From assembly GCA_015075625.1 (NCBI GenBank), contig JABTTZ010000005.1, forward strand, positions 1 to 64,000: 64,000 bases of DNA. The letters run 5' to 3'. Under the pieces are notes generated by a model. It saw nothing but the letters and a program-made list of their open reading frames with translations, was not told where the DNA came from and did no database searches. Each line of letters opens with the position of its first letter. Positions within the stretch are counted from its first letter, which is position 1. Made by a program: the position numbers and the translations under genes. Below are positions 24,144 to 33,318 of the stretch, piece after piece. The DNA comes from Anaerolineales bacterium. Lineage in GTDB: Bacteria > Chloroflexota > Anaerolineae > Aggregatilineales > UBA2796.

Positions 24144-26342
24144 ATGTCTGCTTACCTTATTGTCGATGTCGATGATTTGCTGACGCGCCTCCAGCAGCGT
24201 GCATTCTCCATAGACCTCCACGAGCTTGCCACTCGTCTGCGCAGTTCGGCGGCATTGGCGGCGGGGTTGCCCAACCCCGATGCTCTGCGTGCCATTGCCG
24301 TTGCCAATTGGTCGTCCGATGCCAATCTTGCCGCCGAGCAAATTTTCTATGCGGTGGGTTTTGAAATCTTCGATGTCAGCGAGTCAACACTGATCGCTGA
24401 TAACCTGATCCTCCAATACTTCAAACTTGACCCTAAAGCCGTTGATGAGTTGATCATTGTCGGCACACACCCCACCTTGCTCAGCCTTCACGAGCGGGTG
24501 AAGATGAGCCGTCACGCCCGTGTGCGGGTCTGGGCAGATTCCGTCCCAGAGAGCGACGATTACATCTTCCAGCCTCTTGAATCCGTTTTAGGGATCAGTT
24601 CCAAGACGGTGGCGCTCTACATCGACTTCGAGAACATCAGCATCAGCCTGCACGAGCAAGGCTATGTGGTCAATCTAGATAAGGTGATCGAGGGCTTTAG
24701 TCAACATGCCCAAGCGCACGGGCAGATCGTCCGCATGGCAGCCTTTGCCCCCTGGGGACAGCGTGGCAGTTTACCGCCGCTCATGGACAACACAATGCGC
24801 GAGATCACTGATGAAGCCCCAAGTCGTTTGGCGATGGCAAACATTGATCCGGTGTTCAACCTCCCCGGCAAAAACAGCGCTGATATGCGCATTGCCAAAG
24901 ATGTGTTGGCGTTTGGCGCACAGGCAGATTCGGCAGATGTGTTCATCATTGCCAGTGGGGATCGGGATTTCAACGAGGTCTTTAGCGCCCTGCGCGGGCG
25001 GAACAAACAGGTTATTGTCTGGGGTGTGCGCGGCAGCACCAGCCGCCAGTTGGAGAACAACCCCGCCCTTCAGATGGAATTTTTGGACGATTTTCTCGGT
25101 TTGCAGCGCTACCCACAAGTGGGGCAGCAGATGATTGCGGCGGCGGCGGGGACAACAACAACGGTGACGCCCTTCACGCCCTCGCAATGGTCAACCCTAA
25201 TCCTCCAATATGACCGCCTTGCTGTGCAAAACAGCACCCCCGATGGTGTGCCACTGACACTGATGCAAGAACACCTCCGCAACGTGAGCGCCGTTGTCAA
25301 TGTTCAGCGTGGGATAGATTTGATCACCCAAGCGGTGGCAATGGGCATTTTCCGCTTGGTTCGGCAGGGCGGTGTGGACTATGTGAAACCGCTTGACGAA
25401 CACACCATTGTGGATCGCACACGCCTGATTCGAGATCGCGTCATGTTGCGCGTGGCAAACACGCTGGACGTGCGCGGGTGGGAGTATGTCAACTACGGCT
25501 TCCTGCTCAAAGGCTTGGCGATGGATCGAGATATTGAAAAGCCCGGCTTAAATACGGATGATGCATGGCGTTCGGAATGGGTCGATTTTCTGGTTCGGGA
25601 GGGGCTGCTTGCTCGCGAACTTGTCCCCCACCGCCACAACCCCGATGATCTTGTCCCTGTTATCCGGCTGACGGATGAAATTCCCGTCCTCACCGATAGC
25701 CTCAAAATGAACAGTGCGGCATTACCGGTCAGCTATGACGACCTTGACGCCGGCACTAGCCTCCATGTGATGCGCGACGCGGAGACGAACGCCATGATGA
25801 AGCGCGTTGTGATCAGCGTCGATCAGTTCACCAGCTACCGCAATTTTTCATGGTGTCCATTGGGCAGCCTTCACCGTCGGCTGCGTCCCTATGACTCAGG
25901 GATCACCTTCCAACGGGCGGTGGAGTGGCTGTTGGAGCTTGGCGCGGTGAAGGTCGATGAATATGACAACCCACAAAGTTCTTACCGGACGAAGGGGATT
26001 TCGCTCAACTACAAATCGCCTATCGTCATAGATGCCCTGCGCGAGCGCGATAACTTCATTCGCACGCTCTTGAAACTCTACGAGATGCGCCAGCCGATCA
26101 GCATTGCCGTTGTCAGCAGCCATGTCACCTTCCCCGACAACGGTTTGGGCTTGTGGATGTCGATCATGGAAGGGGAAAACGTCCTGAACCCTGTGCCGGG
26201 CAAACCGGGCGTGTTCAGTTTGTTCCGCACCCACCACACGGTGAATCTGGTGGCGGAAAATCGCACCCATGAGGGCGGACACACCTTCGCCCCCTTTGAG
26301 TTTGACCCTACCCAAGATAGCCTTGAAGACCTTGAGGAATAG
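24144..26342 (+). CDS. Putative NYN-domain ribonuclease with two NYN-like domains
   Basis: 732 residues, with GGAG ribosome-binding site 9 bases before the ATG. Residues 1-145 look like a degenerate PIN/NYN fold (YLIVDVDDLL, ELIIVGTHPTLLSLHERV). Residues about 155-315 are a second, intact-looking NYN domain with the acidic residues in YIDFENISIS, NSADMRIAKDVL and IIASGDRDFNEV, which would bind metal for RNA cleavage (LabA/DUF88 group). The last 400 residues contain repeated winged-helix-like segments (VPLTLMQEHLRNVS.., LRPYDSGITFQRAVEWLL) resembling OST-HTH/LOTUS or wHTH modules. A weak promoter (TTGAAG, 18 bases, TAATAC) sits at 24069-24098. It stands between the array debris and the glycan genes. 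Confidence 0.75.
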   Translation: MSAYLIVDVDDLLTRLQQRAFSIDLHELATRLRSSAALAAGLPNPDALRAIAVANWSSDANLAAEQIFYAVGFEIFDVSESTLIADNLILQYFKLDPKAVDELIIVGTHPTLLSLHERVKMSRHARVRVWADSVPESDDYIFQPLESVLGISSKTVALYIDFENISISLHEQGYVVNLDKVIEGFSQHAQAHGQIVRMAAFAPWGQRGSLPPLMDNTMREITDEAPSRLAMANIDPVFNLPGKNSADMRIAKDVLAFGAQADSADVFIIASGDRDFNEVFSALRGRNKQVIVWGVRGSTSRQLENNPALQMEFLDDFLGLQRYPQVGQQMIAAAAGTTTTVTPFTPSQWSTLILQYDRLAVQNSTPDGVPLTLMQEHLRNVSAVVNVQRGIDLITQAVAMGIFRLVRQGGVDYVKPLDEHTIVDRTRLIRDRVMLRVANTLDVRGWEYVNYGFLLKGLAMDRDIEKPGLNTDDAWRSEWVDFLVREGLLARELVPHRHNPDDLVPVIRLTDEIPVLTDSLKMNSAALPVSYDDLDAGTSLHVMRDAETNAMMKRVVISVDQFTSYRNFSWCPLGSLHRRLRPYDSGITFQRAVEWLLELGAVKVDEYDNPQSSYRTKGISLNYKSPIVIDALRERDNFIRTLLKLYEMRQPISIAVVSSHVTFPDNGLGLWMSIMEGENVLNPVPGKPGVFSLFRTHHTVNLVAENRTHEGGHTFAPFEFDPTQDSLEDLEE

Positions 26343-26374
26343 CCGGACTCGGTGATGACACACCCTCCCGCGCT

Positions 26375-27106
26375 ATGACACCTTTAAACATCCTCGGTCT
26401 GATCACGGCACGGGGGGGATCGAAAGGGATTCCCCGCAAGAACATCACCCCCCTCGGCGGACGCCCGCTGATCGCCTACACCTGTGAGGCGGCACAGGGC
26501 AGCCGGCATGTTTCCCGTCTGGTGATCTCAACGGACGATGCCGAGATTGCGGCGGTGGCGGCGCAGTGGGGTGCGGAAGCCCCCTTTTTGCGTCCGGCAG
26601 AACTTTCCCGCGACGAAACCCCCAGTTTGCCCGTCGCCCAACACGCCGTGACCTGGCTACAAGAACAACAAGGCTGGCAGACCGATATTCTGCTTTTGCT
26701 GCAACCCACCTCTCCCCTCCGGCGGGCGCAGCACATTGATGAGGGGCTGGATCACCTGCTGGAGTCCGGCGCTGATACCGTCGTCAGCGTGATTCCCGTC
26801 CCGCACCGCTTTCATCCCTACAATGTCATGACGAATGAGGCGGATCGGTTGCAGAATTTCTGGACAGCCCCGCTGCCCTTTGACCCCTTCCGGCGTCAAA
26901 ACTTGCCCACGCTCTACGCCCGCAATGGACCTGCCATCCTTGCCTGTCACAGTCGGGTGTTGTTTGACCAGCAGAGTTTTTATGGGGATACAATCACCCC
27001 CTATATGATGAACGAGCAGGATTCCATCGACATCGACACGCCCTTCGATCTAGCGCTTGCCGAGTGGCTTTTAGGGCGTGCTAATACGACAGCGGGAGAG
27101 GGGTAA
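26375..27106 (+). CDS. CMP-sugar synthetase (acylneuraminate cytidylyltransferase family)
   Basis: 243 residues with the cytidylyltransferase N-terminal signature ITARGGSKGIPRKNITPLGGRPLI, the VISTDDAEIAAVA segment and the QPTSPLRR motif, as in NeuA, PseF and LegF enzymes. It should transfer CMP to a nonulosonic acid-type sugar to activate it for transfer to a surface glycan. The specific sugar is not inferable, since no synthase (NeuB-type) lies in the window. It sits 4 bp before the asparagine synthase gene and probably forms an operon with it. Confidence 0.85.
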   Translation: MTPLNILGLITARGGSKGIPRKNITPLGGRPLIAYTCEAAQGSRHVSRLVISTDDAEIAAVAAQWGAEAPFLRPAELSRDETPSLPVAQHAVTWLQEQQGWQTDILLLLQPTSPLRRAQHIDEGLDHLLESGADTVVSVIPVPHRFHPYNVMTNEADRLQNFWTAPLPFDPFRRQNLPTLYARNGPAILACHSRVLFDQQSFYGDTITPYMMNEQDSIDIDTPFDLALAEWLLGRANTTAGEG

Positions 27107-27110
27107 AACC

Positions 27111-28985
27111 ATGTGCGGGATTGGCGGGATAGTTGGTGAGGGGGCAAACGAACGAACGGTACGCCAGATGATGGACGCGCAGCGCCACCGTGGACCGGAC
27201 GGCGAAGGGTTTTGGTCGGCGGCGGGCGTCAGCCTTGGTCACCGCCGCCTGCGCATCATCGACCTCAGCGAGGCGGGGCGGCAGCCCATGCAAACCCCCG
27301 ACGGGCGCTATACGATGATCTTCAACGGGGAAGTGTTCAACTACATCGAGCTTCGCGCCGAACTGCCCAATGTGGCATGGCGCTCCAGCAGCGATAGCGA
27401 GGTGATCCTCCACGCTTACGCCCGTTGGGGGGTGGACGCCCTGAAGAAGTTCATCGGGATGTATGCCCTTGCTATTTGGGATCACGAACGGAAAGAACTG
27501 TTTTGCGCCCGTGATCGGCTGGGGATCAAGCCCTTTTATTACGCGACAGTGGGCGATTCCTTTGCCTTTGCCTCCGAACTGCGCGGACTTTTTGCAGCGG
27601 GTGTAGAGCGCCAGCTAAACCCCCCCGTGCTGTACGACTTCCTCGCCCGTGATTTCTATGAACACACCGAGGAAACCTTTTTCAGCGGGATTCACAAACT
27701 GCCCCCAGCGGGCTACCTGATCGTCCGCGAGGGGCGCATTGCCCGCGAGGGACTTTATTGGGATTTCCCCGCCGAGGTTGCCGCCCAAGAGGAACTTACC
27801 CGCCGCCAGCGCCGCGAGGAACGCGAGGAACACCTTCTGTCCCTCTGCCGCGATGCCGTTGATCTCCACCTACGCAGCGATGTGCCAGTGGGAATCACGC
27901 TGAGCGGCGGACTCGATTCGGCAACTCTGCTGACGCTGCTCGATCAGGTGCATCCCGATCCCACAAAAGTGGAGGGGTTTTCCTTCACCTTTGACAACCC
28001 CACCTATAGCGAACGCCCCTTTGTGGAGATCATGGCGGCGCAAACCGGACGCCGCGCCCATTTTGCCGAGGTGACGCCCACCGCCTTTACCGAGAGCATC
28101 GAACGTTTCACCGCCAGCCAAGAAGAACCCTTTGCCGGAGCGCCCATCTCTGCTTACGCACTTTGTTTTGAGCTGGCGCAGGCGCATGATTTCATCGTCA
28201 TGATGGATGGCAGCGGCTTGGATGAATGCCTTGCCGGATATGGGCGCTTCCGTCCCGCACGGTGGGCAGATTTATTCACGGCAGGCGATTATATCGGCTT
28301 GGAACGGGAGTTAAGCGCCGCCGGAGTGAACACGAACACCAGCGCCGGACGCGCCCTCGCCCTTGCCCAGATGGGCGCCGCTGCCAGCCCGACGGCGGAT
28401 GTCGGGCGGGGGCAAGACCTCACCAGCAGCGTCCGCCCGGAGTGCCTCTCGCCAGACTTTGTGGCGTCAGCACGGCGAGAAATCCCTCATTTTGACCGCC
28501 CCTTTCCCGATGCGCTGCGCAACCTGATGTACCGTGAACTGCGCTATACGAAGCTCTCGCGGGCGCTCCGCTTTCGGGATCGCTTGAGCATGGCGGTAGG
28601 GACGGAACTGCGTCCGCCCTTTTTGGATCATCGCCTGTTGGCATATGCCTTTGCGCTCCCGCCGGAAGATCACATTGAAGGGGGCGTTTCAAAGGCAATA
28701 TTGCGACGAGCGGCGGGGCGCTTGCTCCCCGATGTCGTCCGCTTGGCGTCGAAGCGTTCCGTGCAAACGCCGCAGCGGGAATGGTTTCGCGGGGTGTTGA
28801 AATCATGGGTGCGCCAGCACATTGATACGCCGTCCTTTTGGGCGCGGGGGTGGGTTGATCCGGTCAAGGGGCGGGCGGCAATGGAAGGGTTTTTCAATGG
28901 GAAGGGCGATAATTCGTTCTTCCTCTGGCAGTGGATCAATCTAGAGGTGTGGGCGAGCCAATCCATAGATACAGTCATGGTCTAA
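27111..28985 (+). CDS. asnB: Asparagine synthase (glutamine-hydrolysing) family protein
   Basis: 624 residues from ATG at 27111. The N-terminal glutaminase domain begins MCGIGGIVG with the nucleophile Cys2 and has RHRGPDGEG; the synthetase domain carries the ATP pyrophosphatase motif SGGLDSAT near 270. Length fits class B enzymes. Because it sits between a CMP-sugar synthetase and a fucosyltransferase-like gene, it may amidate a sugar acid of a surface polysaccharide rather than make free asparagine; that is inference. An upstream in-frame Met (27078) overlaps the preceding gene and would bury the essential Cys2, so it is rejected. Confidence 0.88.
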   Translation: MCGIGGIVGEGANERTVRQMMDAQRHRGPDGEGFWSAAGVSLGHRRLRIIDLSEAGRQPMQTPDGRYTMIFNGEVFNYIELRAELPNVAWRSSSDSEVILHAYARWGVDALKKFIGMYALAIWDHERKELFCARDRLGIKPFYYATVGDSFAFASELRGLFAAGVERQLNPPVLYDFLARDFYEHTEETFFSGIHKLPPAGYLIVREGRIAREGLYWDFPAEVAAQEELTRRQRREEREEHLLSLCRDAVDLHLRSDVPVGITLSGGLDSATLLTLLDQVHPDPTKVEGFSFTFDNPTYSERPFVEIMAAQTGRRAHFAEVTPTAFTESIERFTASQEEPFAGAPISAYALCFELAQAHDFIVMMDGSGLDECLAGYGRFRPARWADLFTAGDYIGLERELSAAGVNTNTSAGRALALAQMGAAASPTADVGRGQDLTSSVRPECLSPDFVASARREIPHFDRPFPDALRNLMYRELRYTKLSRALRFRDRLSMAVGTELRPPFLDHRLLAYAFALPPEDHIEGGVSKAILRRAAGRLLPDVVRLASKRSVQTPQREWFRGVLKSWVRQHIDTPSFWARGWVDPVKGRAAMEGFFNGKGDNSFFLWQWINLEVWASQSIDTVMV

Positions 28986-29002
28986 GTCTAAGTTACAGCG
29001 CC

Positions 29003-29022
29003 GGACGCCCCAGGAGGCGTCC
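29003..29022. terminator. Hairpin after the asparagine synthase gene
   Basis: GGACGCC and GGCGTCC form a 7-bp stem around CCAGGA. No clear U-tract follows, so it may be an intergenic repeat hairpin rather than an intrinsic terminator; a similar GGACGCC/GGCGTCC motif is scattered in other gaps. Confidence 0.35.
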
Positions 29023-29103
29023 CTACGGGGGTGCGCCTTTCCCTCTATCGGTCTATTGATATTCACGTTTCTTGGCGACGAACTCAAAGGATGTACGAAA
29101 CGA

Positions 29104-30192
29104 ATGCGCGTTGTCTACCCCTATGTGACGAACGAGGGGTTTGGGAATAATGTCGTCACGTTGGCAAAAGCGTGGCTGATTAGCCAATCGTGCGGGATGC
29201 GCTATCAGCGCCCTGCTTGGCAGTTTTCCCACCACGTCCAGCCGCCAACCCCCAACGGCTATGGCTACTATTTCCCTACCACACGGGGCGATGCGCTCCG
29301 CCTAAAAACCTATGATCTTCTCTTTCGGGCGCAAGCAAAGCTCAAGCGGCAGGTGATCCCGACGATCTTCTTTGACTACGCCCACTATGCCGAAACAGGG
29401 ATCATTGATGTAGGCGAGGCGTGTCGGGTTATGCTCCAACAACAGGGCTTGGACTCTCCGCGCCAATCGGTCGTCCTCTACACGGCGGGGAATTGGGGGC
29501 AATATGATGGGATTGTGCGGGCGCGGGGATGGGTGCGCGAACTGCTGTTGAGCCATGCCGATACGCGCCGCCGCTTTGAGGCGTTCGAGACAGCCACCGC
29601 CGGACGCCTGCGGGTGGGCGTTCATATCCGCTGTGGGGATTTTGCCCCCCGCACCACAACCGTCGCAATCCCCGCTGGTGAGCGGAATGTTCGCCTTCCC
29701 CTGTCGTGGTACATCACACTCTGTCGGGAGATTCGCGCCGTCGCCGATGTTCAGTTTGTCTTGCAATCGGACGGGACGCCGGACGAACTGCGCGACTTCT
29801 TAGACGAATTTCAGCCGCATCACACGCTTGGCGAACCCTATCAAGACATGCTCGGCGCGTTGATCCTCTCCGCTTGCGATCTCGCGCTCTGCTCGAATTC
29901 AACCTATGCACGGCTGGCAATGTATATGAACGACAAACCTTACATCTGGTCGGCAGAGACGCTTTACCCTGATCAAAGCGGGCGATTCGGCTACCTGTGG
30001 CGGGAGAAAGACCGCCCCCTGCCCACAGCAGATCGCAGCGATCCGCACGCCACGCGCCGCTGTTACGCAGTGAGCATCGAACGCCCTCGTTTGCCGGAAG
30101 GCGCTCGCCGTTACCTGCACGCGGGGGCGGCGCTCCCCACCGAGATTGCCGATGATTTGCTTCTGCGGCAGCCCGTCCATCTCTTTGTCTGA
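29104..30192 (+). CDS. Fucosyltransferase-like glycosyltransferase
   Basis: About 362 residues from ATG at 29104 (MRVVYPYVTNEGFGNNVV); the ATG at 29056 would add 16 residues. The motif GVHIRCGDF resembles the HxRxGDY donor-binding loop of GT11/GT23 fucosyltransferases. LCSNSTYARLAMYMNDKPYIWS resembles the downstream SxFxxxAA segment of these families, so a GDP-sugar-dependent transferase fold is likely. The N-terminal N-x-GFGNN is the usual start of GT11-type enzymes. Context (CMP-sugar synthetase, amidotransferase) suggests a surface glycan. Substrate identity is unknown. Confidence 0.6.
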   Translation: MRVVYPYVTNEGFGNNVVTLAKAWLISQSCGMRYQRPAWQFSHHVQPPTPNGYGYYFPTTRGDALRLKTYDLLFRAQAKLKRQVIPTIFFDYAHYAETGIIDVGEACRVMLQQQGLDSPRQSVVLYTAGNWGQYDGIVRARGWVRELLLSHADTRRRFEAFETATAGRLRVGVHIRCGDFAPRTTTVAIPAGERNVRLPLSWYITLCREIRAVADVQFVLQSDGTPDELRDFLDEFQPHHTLGEPYQDMLGALILSACDLALCSNSTYARLAMYMNDKPYIWSAETLYPDQSGRFGYLWREKDRPLPTADRSDPHATRRCYAVSIERPRLPEGARRYLHAGAALPTEIADDLLLRQPVHLFV

Positions 30193-30240
30193 AGGTGAGA
30201 GTTAAACCAGAATACACGATGCGGCAGGTGATCTTCAAGC

Positions 30241-30300
30241 CCCGTAGGGGTGGTTACTCTCAGCCCGACGCTTTAACGTCGGGCGCATCGCCATTGCCGG
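30241..30300 (-). repeat. REP-family palindrome
   Basis: The core GCCCGACGCTTTAACGTCGGGC is preceded by GGTTACTCTCA. Read on the minus strand this matches the AGCGGGCTaggAGTAACC order of the copy at 9841-9875. It lies between two genes that converge here (29104 forward, 30323 reverse). Confidence 0.7.
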
Positions 30301-30322
30301 GTGTTCCTACGGGGAGGTGATC

Positions 30323-31687
30323 CTAGTTGCCAATCAGCTTGAAGGGCGGGGCAATCGGCTTGCCGTCCGCACCTAGCACTGGCACGTCAGCGCCGGGGAA
30401 TTCATAGACGCCCGCAGTACCCACATCAATGTGCAGCATCGCCAGCATCTCTGGGGTGATCCGTGCCGGATCGACCTTCACCCACACACGGGGGTTGTAG
30501 CCCTTCTGAACAAACTGCGCACCAATGGCGGGGAAGCCCTCGCTGGTGGCATGAATGACCATAAAGCCATTTTGGGCAGCAACCACGCCGCGCACCTCAA
30601 CCATGCCCGACGCCGTAACACGGTCAGCGGGGGCATCCTCGACAACGACACCCGCACCGACCAGCATGGGCGGGGCAATTGGGTTGCCATCCGCACCGTT
30701 CACCGGGACATCGGGACCGGGGAATTCATATTTCCCCTTCTCGCCCGCATCGGTGTGGAGCATCGCCAAGACCGTTGGCGTCAAGCCCGCTGTCTCGACG
30801 GTGACTTCCACATTCCGGTTTAGCCCCGCCTTCAGCGGCGCAATACCAATCACCGGAAAGCCTTCGCTGGTCGCATGGATCGCCATCCAGCCATCTTCTT
30901 TGATCAGCGCCGAAGCTACCCACAGTTTACTATCGCTGCCAGCAAGCTGCCCCATGGTGCGGACATGTTCCGTCGTCCAGAATGGCTCGTTGACAATTGC
31001 CCCGCCAGCGGCAAAGCGGCTCGGACCATCAGCGCCGGGGAATTCATACGTTCCCACCACACCGAGATCGTCGTGAATCATCGCCGTGACGCGCTCTGTC
31101 ATGATCGCCGGATCAACGGTGACGACGACATCCTTGTTCACGCCGGCTTTGATCGCCGCCTGCCCCGCAACGGGGAAGCCGTCACTGGACGCATGGATCA
31201 CGATCCAACCATCGTTCTGGGCAATGACGGTGTTCACCGTGACTGTGTTCTCGGCGCTAACGAACTGATCGGCAGCCCACGCCCCAAGAATCTTAAAGGG
31301 GGGGGCGATCACTTTGTCATATGAATCTTTCACGGGGACATCAGGACCGGGGAATTCGTAAACGCCCGCTTCGCCCGCGTCAATATGGAGCATGGCAAGA
31401 TTTTCGGCGGTTGCCGCGTTCACATCAATGATGACCATTACGTTTGATGTTGTGCCAGCGGGAACATAAGTTTTGCCAATCACGGGAAAGCCTTCGCTGG
31501 TGGCATGAATAACCATCCAACCGGGGGCATCAGCAGTCACTTCAGGGACGTTGACTACCGCCCCGCTAAGCGCTTGATCAACGGCGACCACCGCTGCTGC
31601 CGCCTTTGCGGGGGTGGCGGGTGCAGCCATGACAGCCATAAAGACAAGGGCAAGGATCAGCGAGGAAATAAGGGTTTTCTTGACCAT
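30323..31687 (-). CDS. Secreted protein of four tandem DUF7282-like repeats
   Basis: 454 residues from the Met at 31687, which starts a signal peptide (MVKKTLISSLILALVFMAVMAAPATPAKA). The mature part is four repeats of about 105-115 residues, each with a G-W/F-M-V-I-HATSEGFP core (GWMVIHATSEGFPVIG, WIVIHASSDGFPVAG, GWMAIHATSEGFPVIG, GFMVIHATSEGFPAIG) and a DVGxxGxYEFPGPDVPV tail. This matches the pattern of a domain common in archaeal and bacterial surface proteins. Such repeats look like beta-sandwich surface domains; binding function is a guess. A Met 18 residues upstream (31741) is in frame but lacks a signal peptide. Confidence 0.75.
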   Translation of the reverse strand: MVKKTLISSLILALVFMAVMAAPATPAKAAAAVVAVDQALSGAVVNVPEVTADAPGWMVIHATSEGFPVIGKTYVPAGTTSNVMVIIDVNAATAENLAMLHIDAGEAGVYEFPGPDVPVKDSYDKVIAPPFKILGAWAADQFVSAENTVTVNTVIAQNDGWIVIHASSDGFPVAGQAAIKAGVNKDVVVTVDPAIMTERVTAMIHDDLGVVGTYEFPGADGPSRFAAGGAIVNEPFWTTEHVRTMGQLAGSDSKLWVASALIKEDGWMAIHATSEGFPVIGIAPLKAGLNRNVEVTVETAGLTPTVLAMLHTDAGEKGKYEFPGPDVPVNGADGNPIAPPMLVGAGVVVEDAPADRVTASGMVEVRGVVAAQNGFMVIHATSEGFPAIGAQFVQKGYNPRVWVKVDPARITPEMLAMLHIDVGTAGVYEFPGADVPVLGADGKPIAPPFKLIGN

Positions 31688-31885
31688 TCGTAGACACTCC
31701 TCAACAACGTATAGACCCATTTCATTATACGAGATTTTCAACCCCGCCGGATTTATCGGGATGATCAGAATGATTCATTCATCTTCTCTTGCGGAAATTG
31801 CAAAAGGGTGTTGGAATCACGCCGGAATGGGGAGGACGGGGTTTCTCCTTATTGGGTTTAGATTCAACAGTTTCTAGGATGGCTA

Positions 31886-33205
31886 ATGACACAAAAATTT
31901 CTTTACACCCCTACGGTACATGATCTTCCTAAAACAGCCGATGTGATCGTCATTGGTGGCGGACCCGCTGGTGCTGGCGTGGTGTGGGCATTGGAACGCC
32001 TTGTGCCGGGGATTCATACCGTGCTGATCGAGACGAAAGATCAATTGGCGTCGGGGAGTTCCCTTGCTTCGTTAGAGAATTTTCGCACCTGCTGGAATGC
32101 GCCGTGCCTTGCCACCCAAATGCGCCGCAGTGTCGATATTTTCTTAAATGCTGATGAGTATTTAGGCGAGGGTTCGCAGGAGGCACTCTCCGTGCGGCAG
32201 CGGGGCTACCTTTTTTGCGCCCTCGACGAGAAACAGGCGGATTTCTACCGCCACGAAGTGGCGCACCTTCACAGCATCGGGCTAACCCATATCGAATACC
32301 TTGAGACGGACGCGGTTCAACAGCGCTTTAAGTGGTTGGGCAAGGCGCTCATCGGAGCTAAGTTTGACCCTCTGGCAGGCTGGCTCGATTCCAACGCGCT
32401 TGTCTACCGTCTAGTGAAGGGTGCGCCGTCCTCAACCGTCTTGTTGGGGATGAAGGACGTGGCACTCCGTGTGGAGGGGGGCAAGGTACGGGGAGTTCGC
32501 ACGGCAATCGGCAGCATTGATGCGCCAAAGGTCGTTGTGACGGGCGGGGCAAACGCTTACCTAATCGGGCAAACCGCTGGCATAAACCTTCCTGTTGTCG
32601 TCCGCCCGCGCCAATCGTTCACCTCATCGTTCCGCCATGAGGCATACCCCGAAGATGGTCCGATGGTCATCGCTGGCGCACCCTACCCGCACATTCGCCC
32701 AGAGGCACAGAAGGGGGCAATCTTGGGGTGGGAATATCATTGGAATACGAAGTATGCCCACCCGGGCGAACCGGCCCGCGATCACCTCCGTGAGCCGATC
32801 TACCCCCCCGAACCGCTCAAAGACCCTCGTTTTCCGTCGCTTGTCTTGATGCTTTTTGCCCGCCAATTTCAACATGCAAACGAGACTGGCTTTGCCGATT
32901 CACGCTACCTTCGGGGGCGGCACAACATCGGCTACTACGTCTACCGTGACGAAACCGCTGCCTACCGCCTCGATGCCGATGGAACGCGCCATCCCTATGA
33001 GAGCGAACGTGCCATCCTTGACGCCTATCCGGGGGTGGAGGGCTTATTTTTGAGCATCGCCCATTCGGGGCATGGGATTATGGGCGCACCGTCGTCGGGG
33101 GAGATCGTCGCCGCAAAGGTGATGGGGCAGCCACTCCCTCACCCGCTTTTTGCCGAGTTTGGGATTGATGTCCCCTGGGTGGCACATGATGAGAATGCGC
33201 TGTAG
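31886..33205 (+). CDS. FAD-dependent oxidoreductase (DAO family)
   Basis: 439 residues with the dinucleotide-binding fingerprint VIVIGGGPAGAG at about 24-35, preceded by a short N-terminal extension, and DAO-like segments further on (VVTGGANAYLIGQTAGIN, HSGHGIMGAPSSGEIVA near the C-terminus). Such enzymes oxidise amino acids or N-methyl amines with FAD and usually oxygen or an electron acceptor. The substrate cannot be told. It stands alone and divergent from the repeat protein gene, with GGATGG just before the ATG. Confidence 0.78.
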   Translation: MTQKFLYTPTVHDLPKTADVIVIGGGPAGAGVVWALERLVPGIHTVLIETKDQLASGSSLASLENFRTCWNAPCLATQMRRSVDIFLNADEYLGEGSQEALSVRQRGYLFCALDEKQADFYRHEVAHLHSIGLTHIEYLETDAVQQRFKWLGKALIGAKFDPLAGWLDSNALVYRLVKGAPSSTVLLGMKDVALRVEGGKVRGVRTAIGSIDAPKVVVTGGANAYLIGQTAGINLPVVVRPRQSFTSSFRHEAYPEDGPMVIAGAPYPHIRPEAQKGAILGWEYHWNTKYAHPGEPARDHLREPIYPPEPLKDPRFPSLVLMLFARQFQHANETGFADSRYLRGRHNIGYYVYRDETAAYRLDADGTRHPYESERAILDAYPGVEGLFLSIAHSGHGIMGAPSSGEIVAAKVMGQPLPHPLFAEFGIDVPWVAHDENAL

Positions 33206-33239
33206 GTGGGGGCAACCACACGGAGTACGGTGCGGATAG

Positions 33240-33293
33240 GGCATTGATTCGCCTTCTCCCACAAGGGGAAGGGCGTTAGGGGGTGAGGGCGCA
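33240..33293. repeat. Short intergenic repeat fragment
   Basis: CGCCTTCTCCCACAAGGGGA and the following GTTAGGGGGTGAGGGCGC resemble pieces seen at 1-20 and within repeat B (CTTCTCCCAGTGGGAG). The 113-base gap between 33205 and 33319 holds no gene. Confidence 0.4.
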
Positions 33294-33318
33294 TCCAGCG
33301 GGCGCATATGATGCACTC

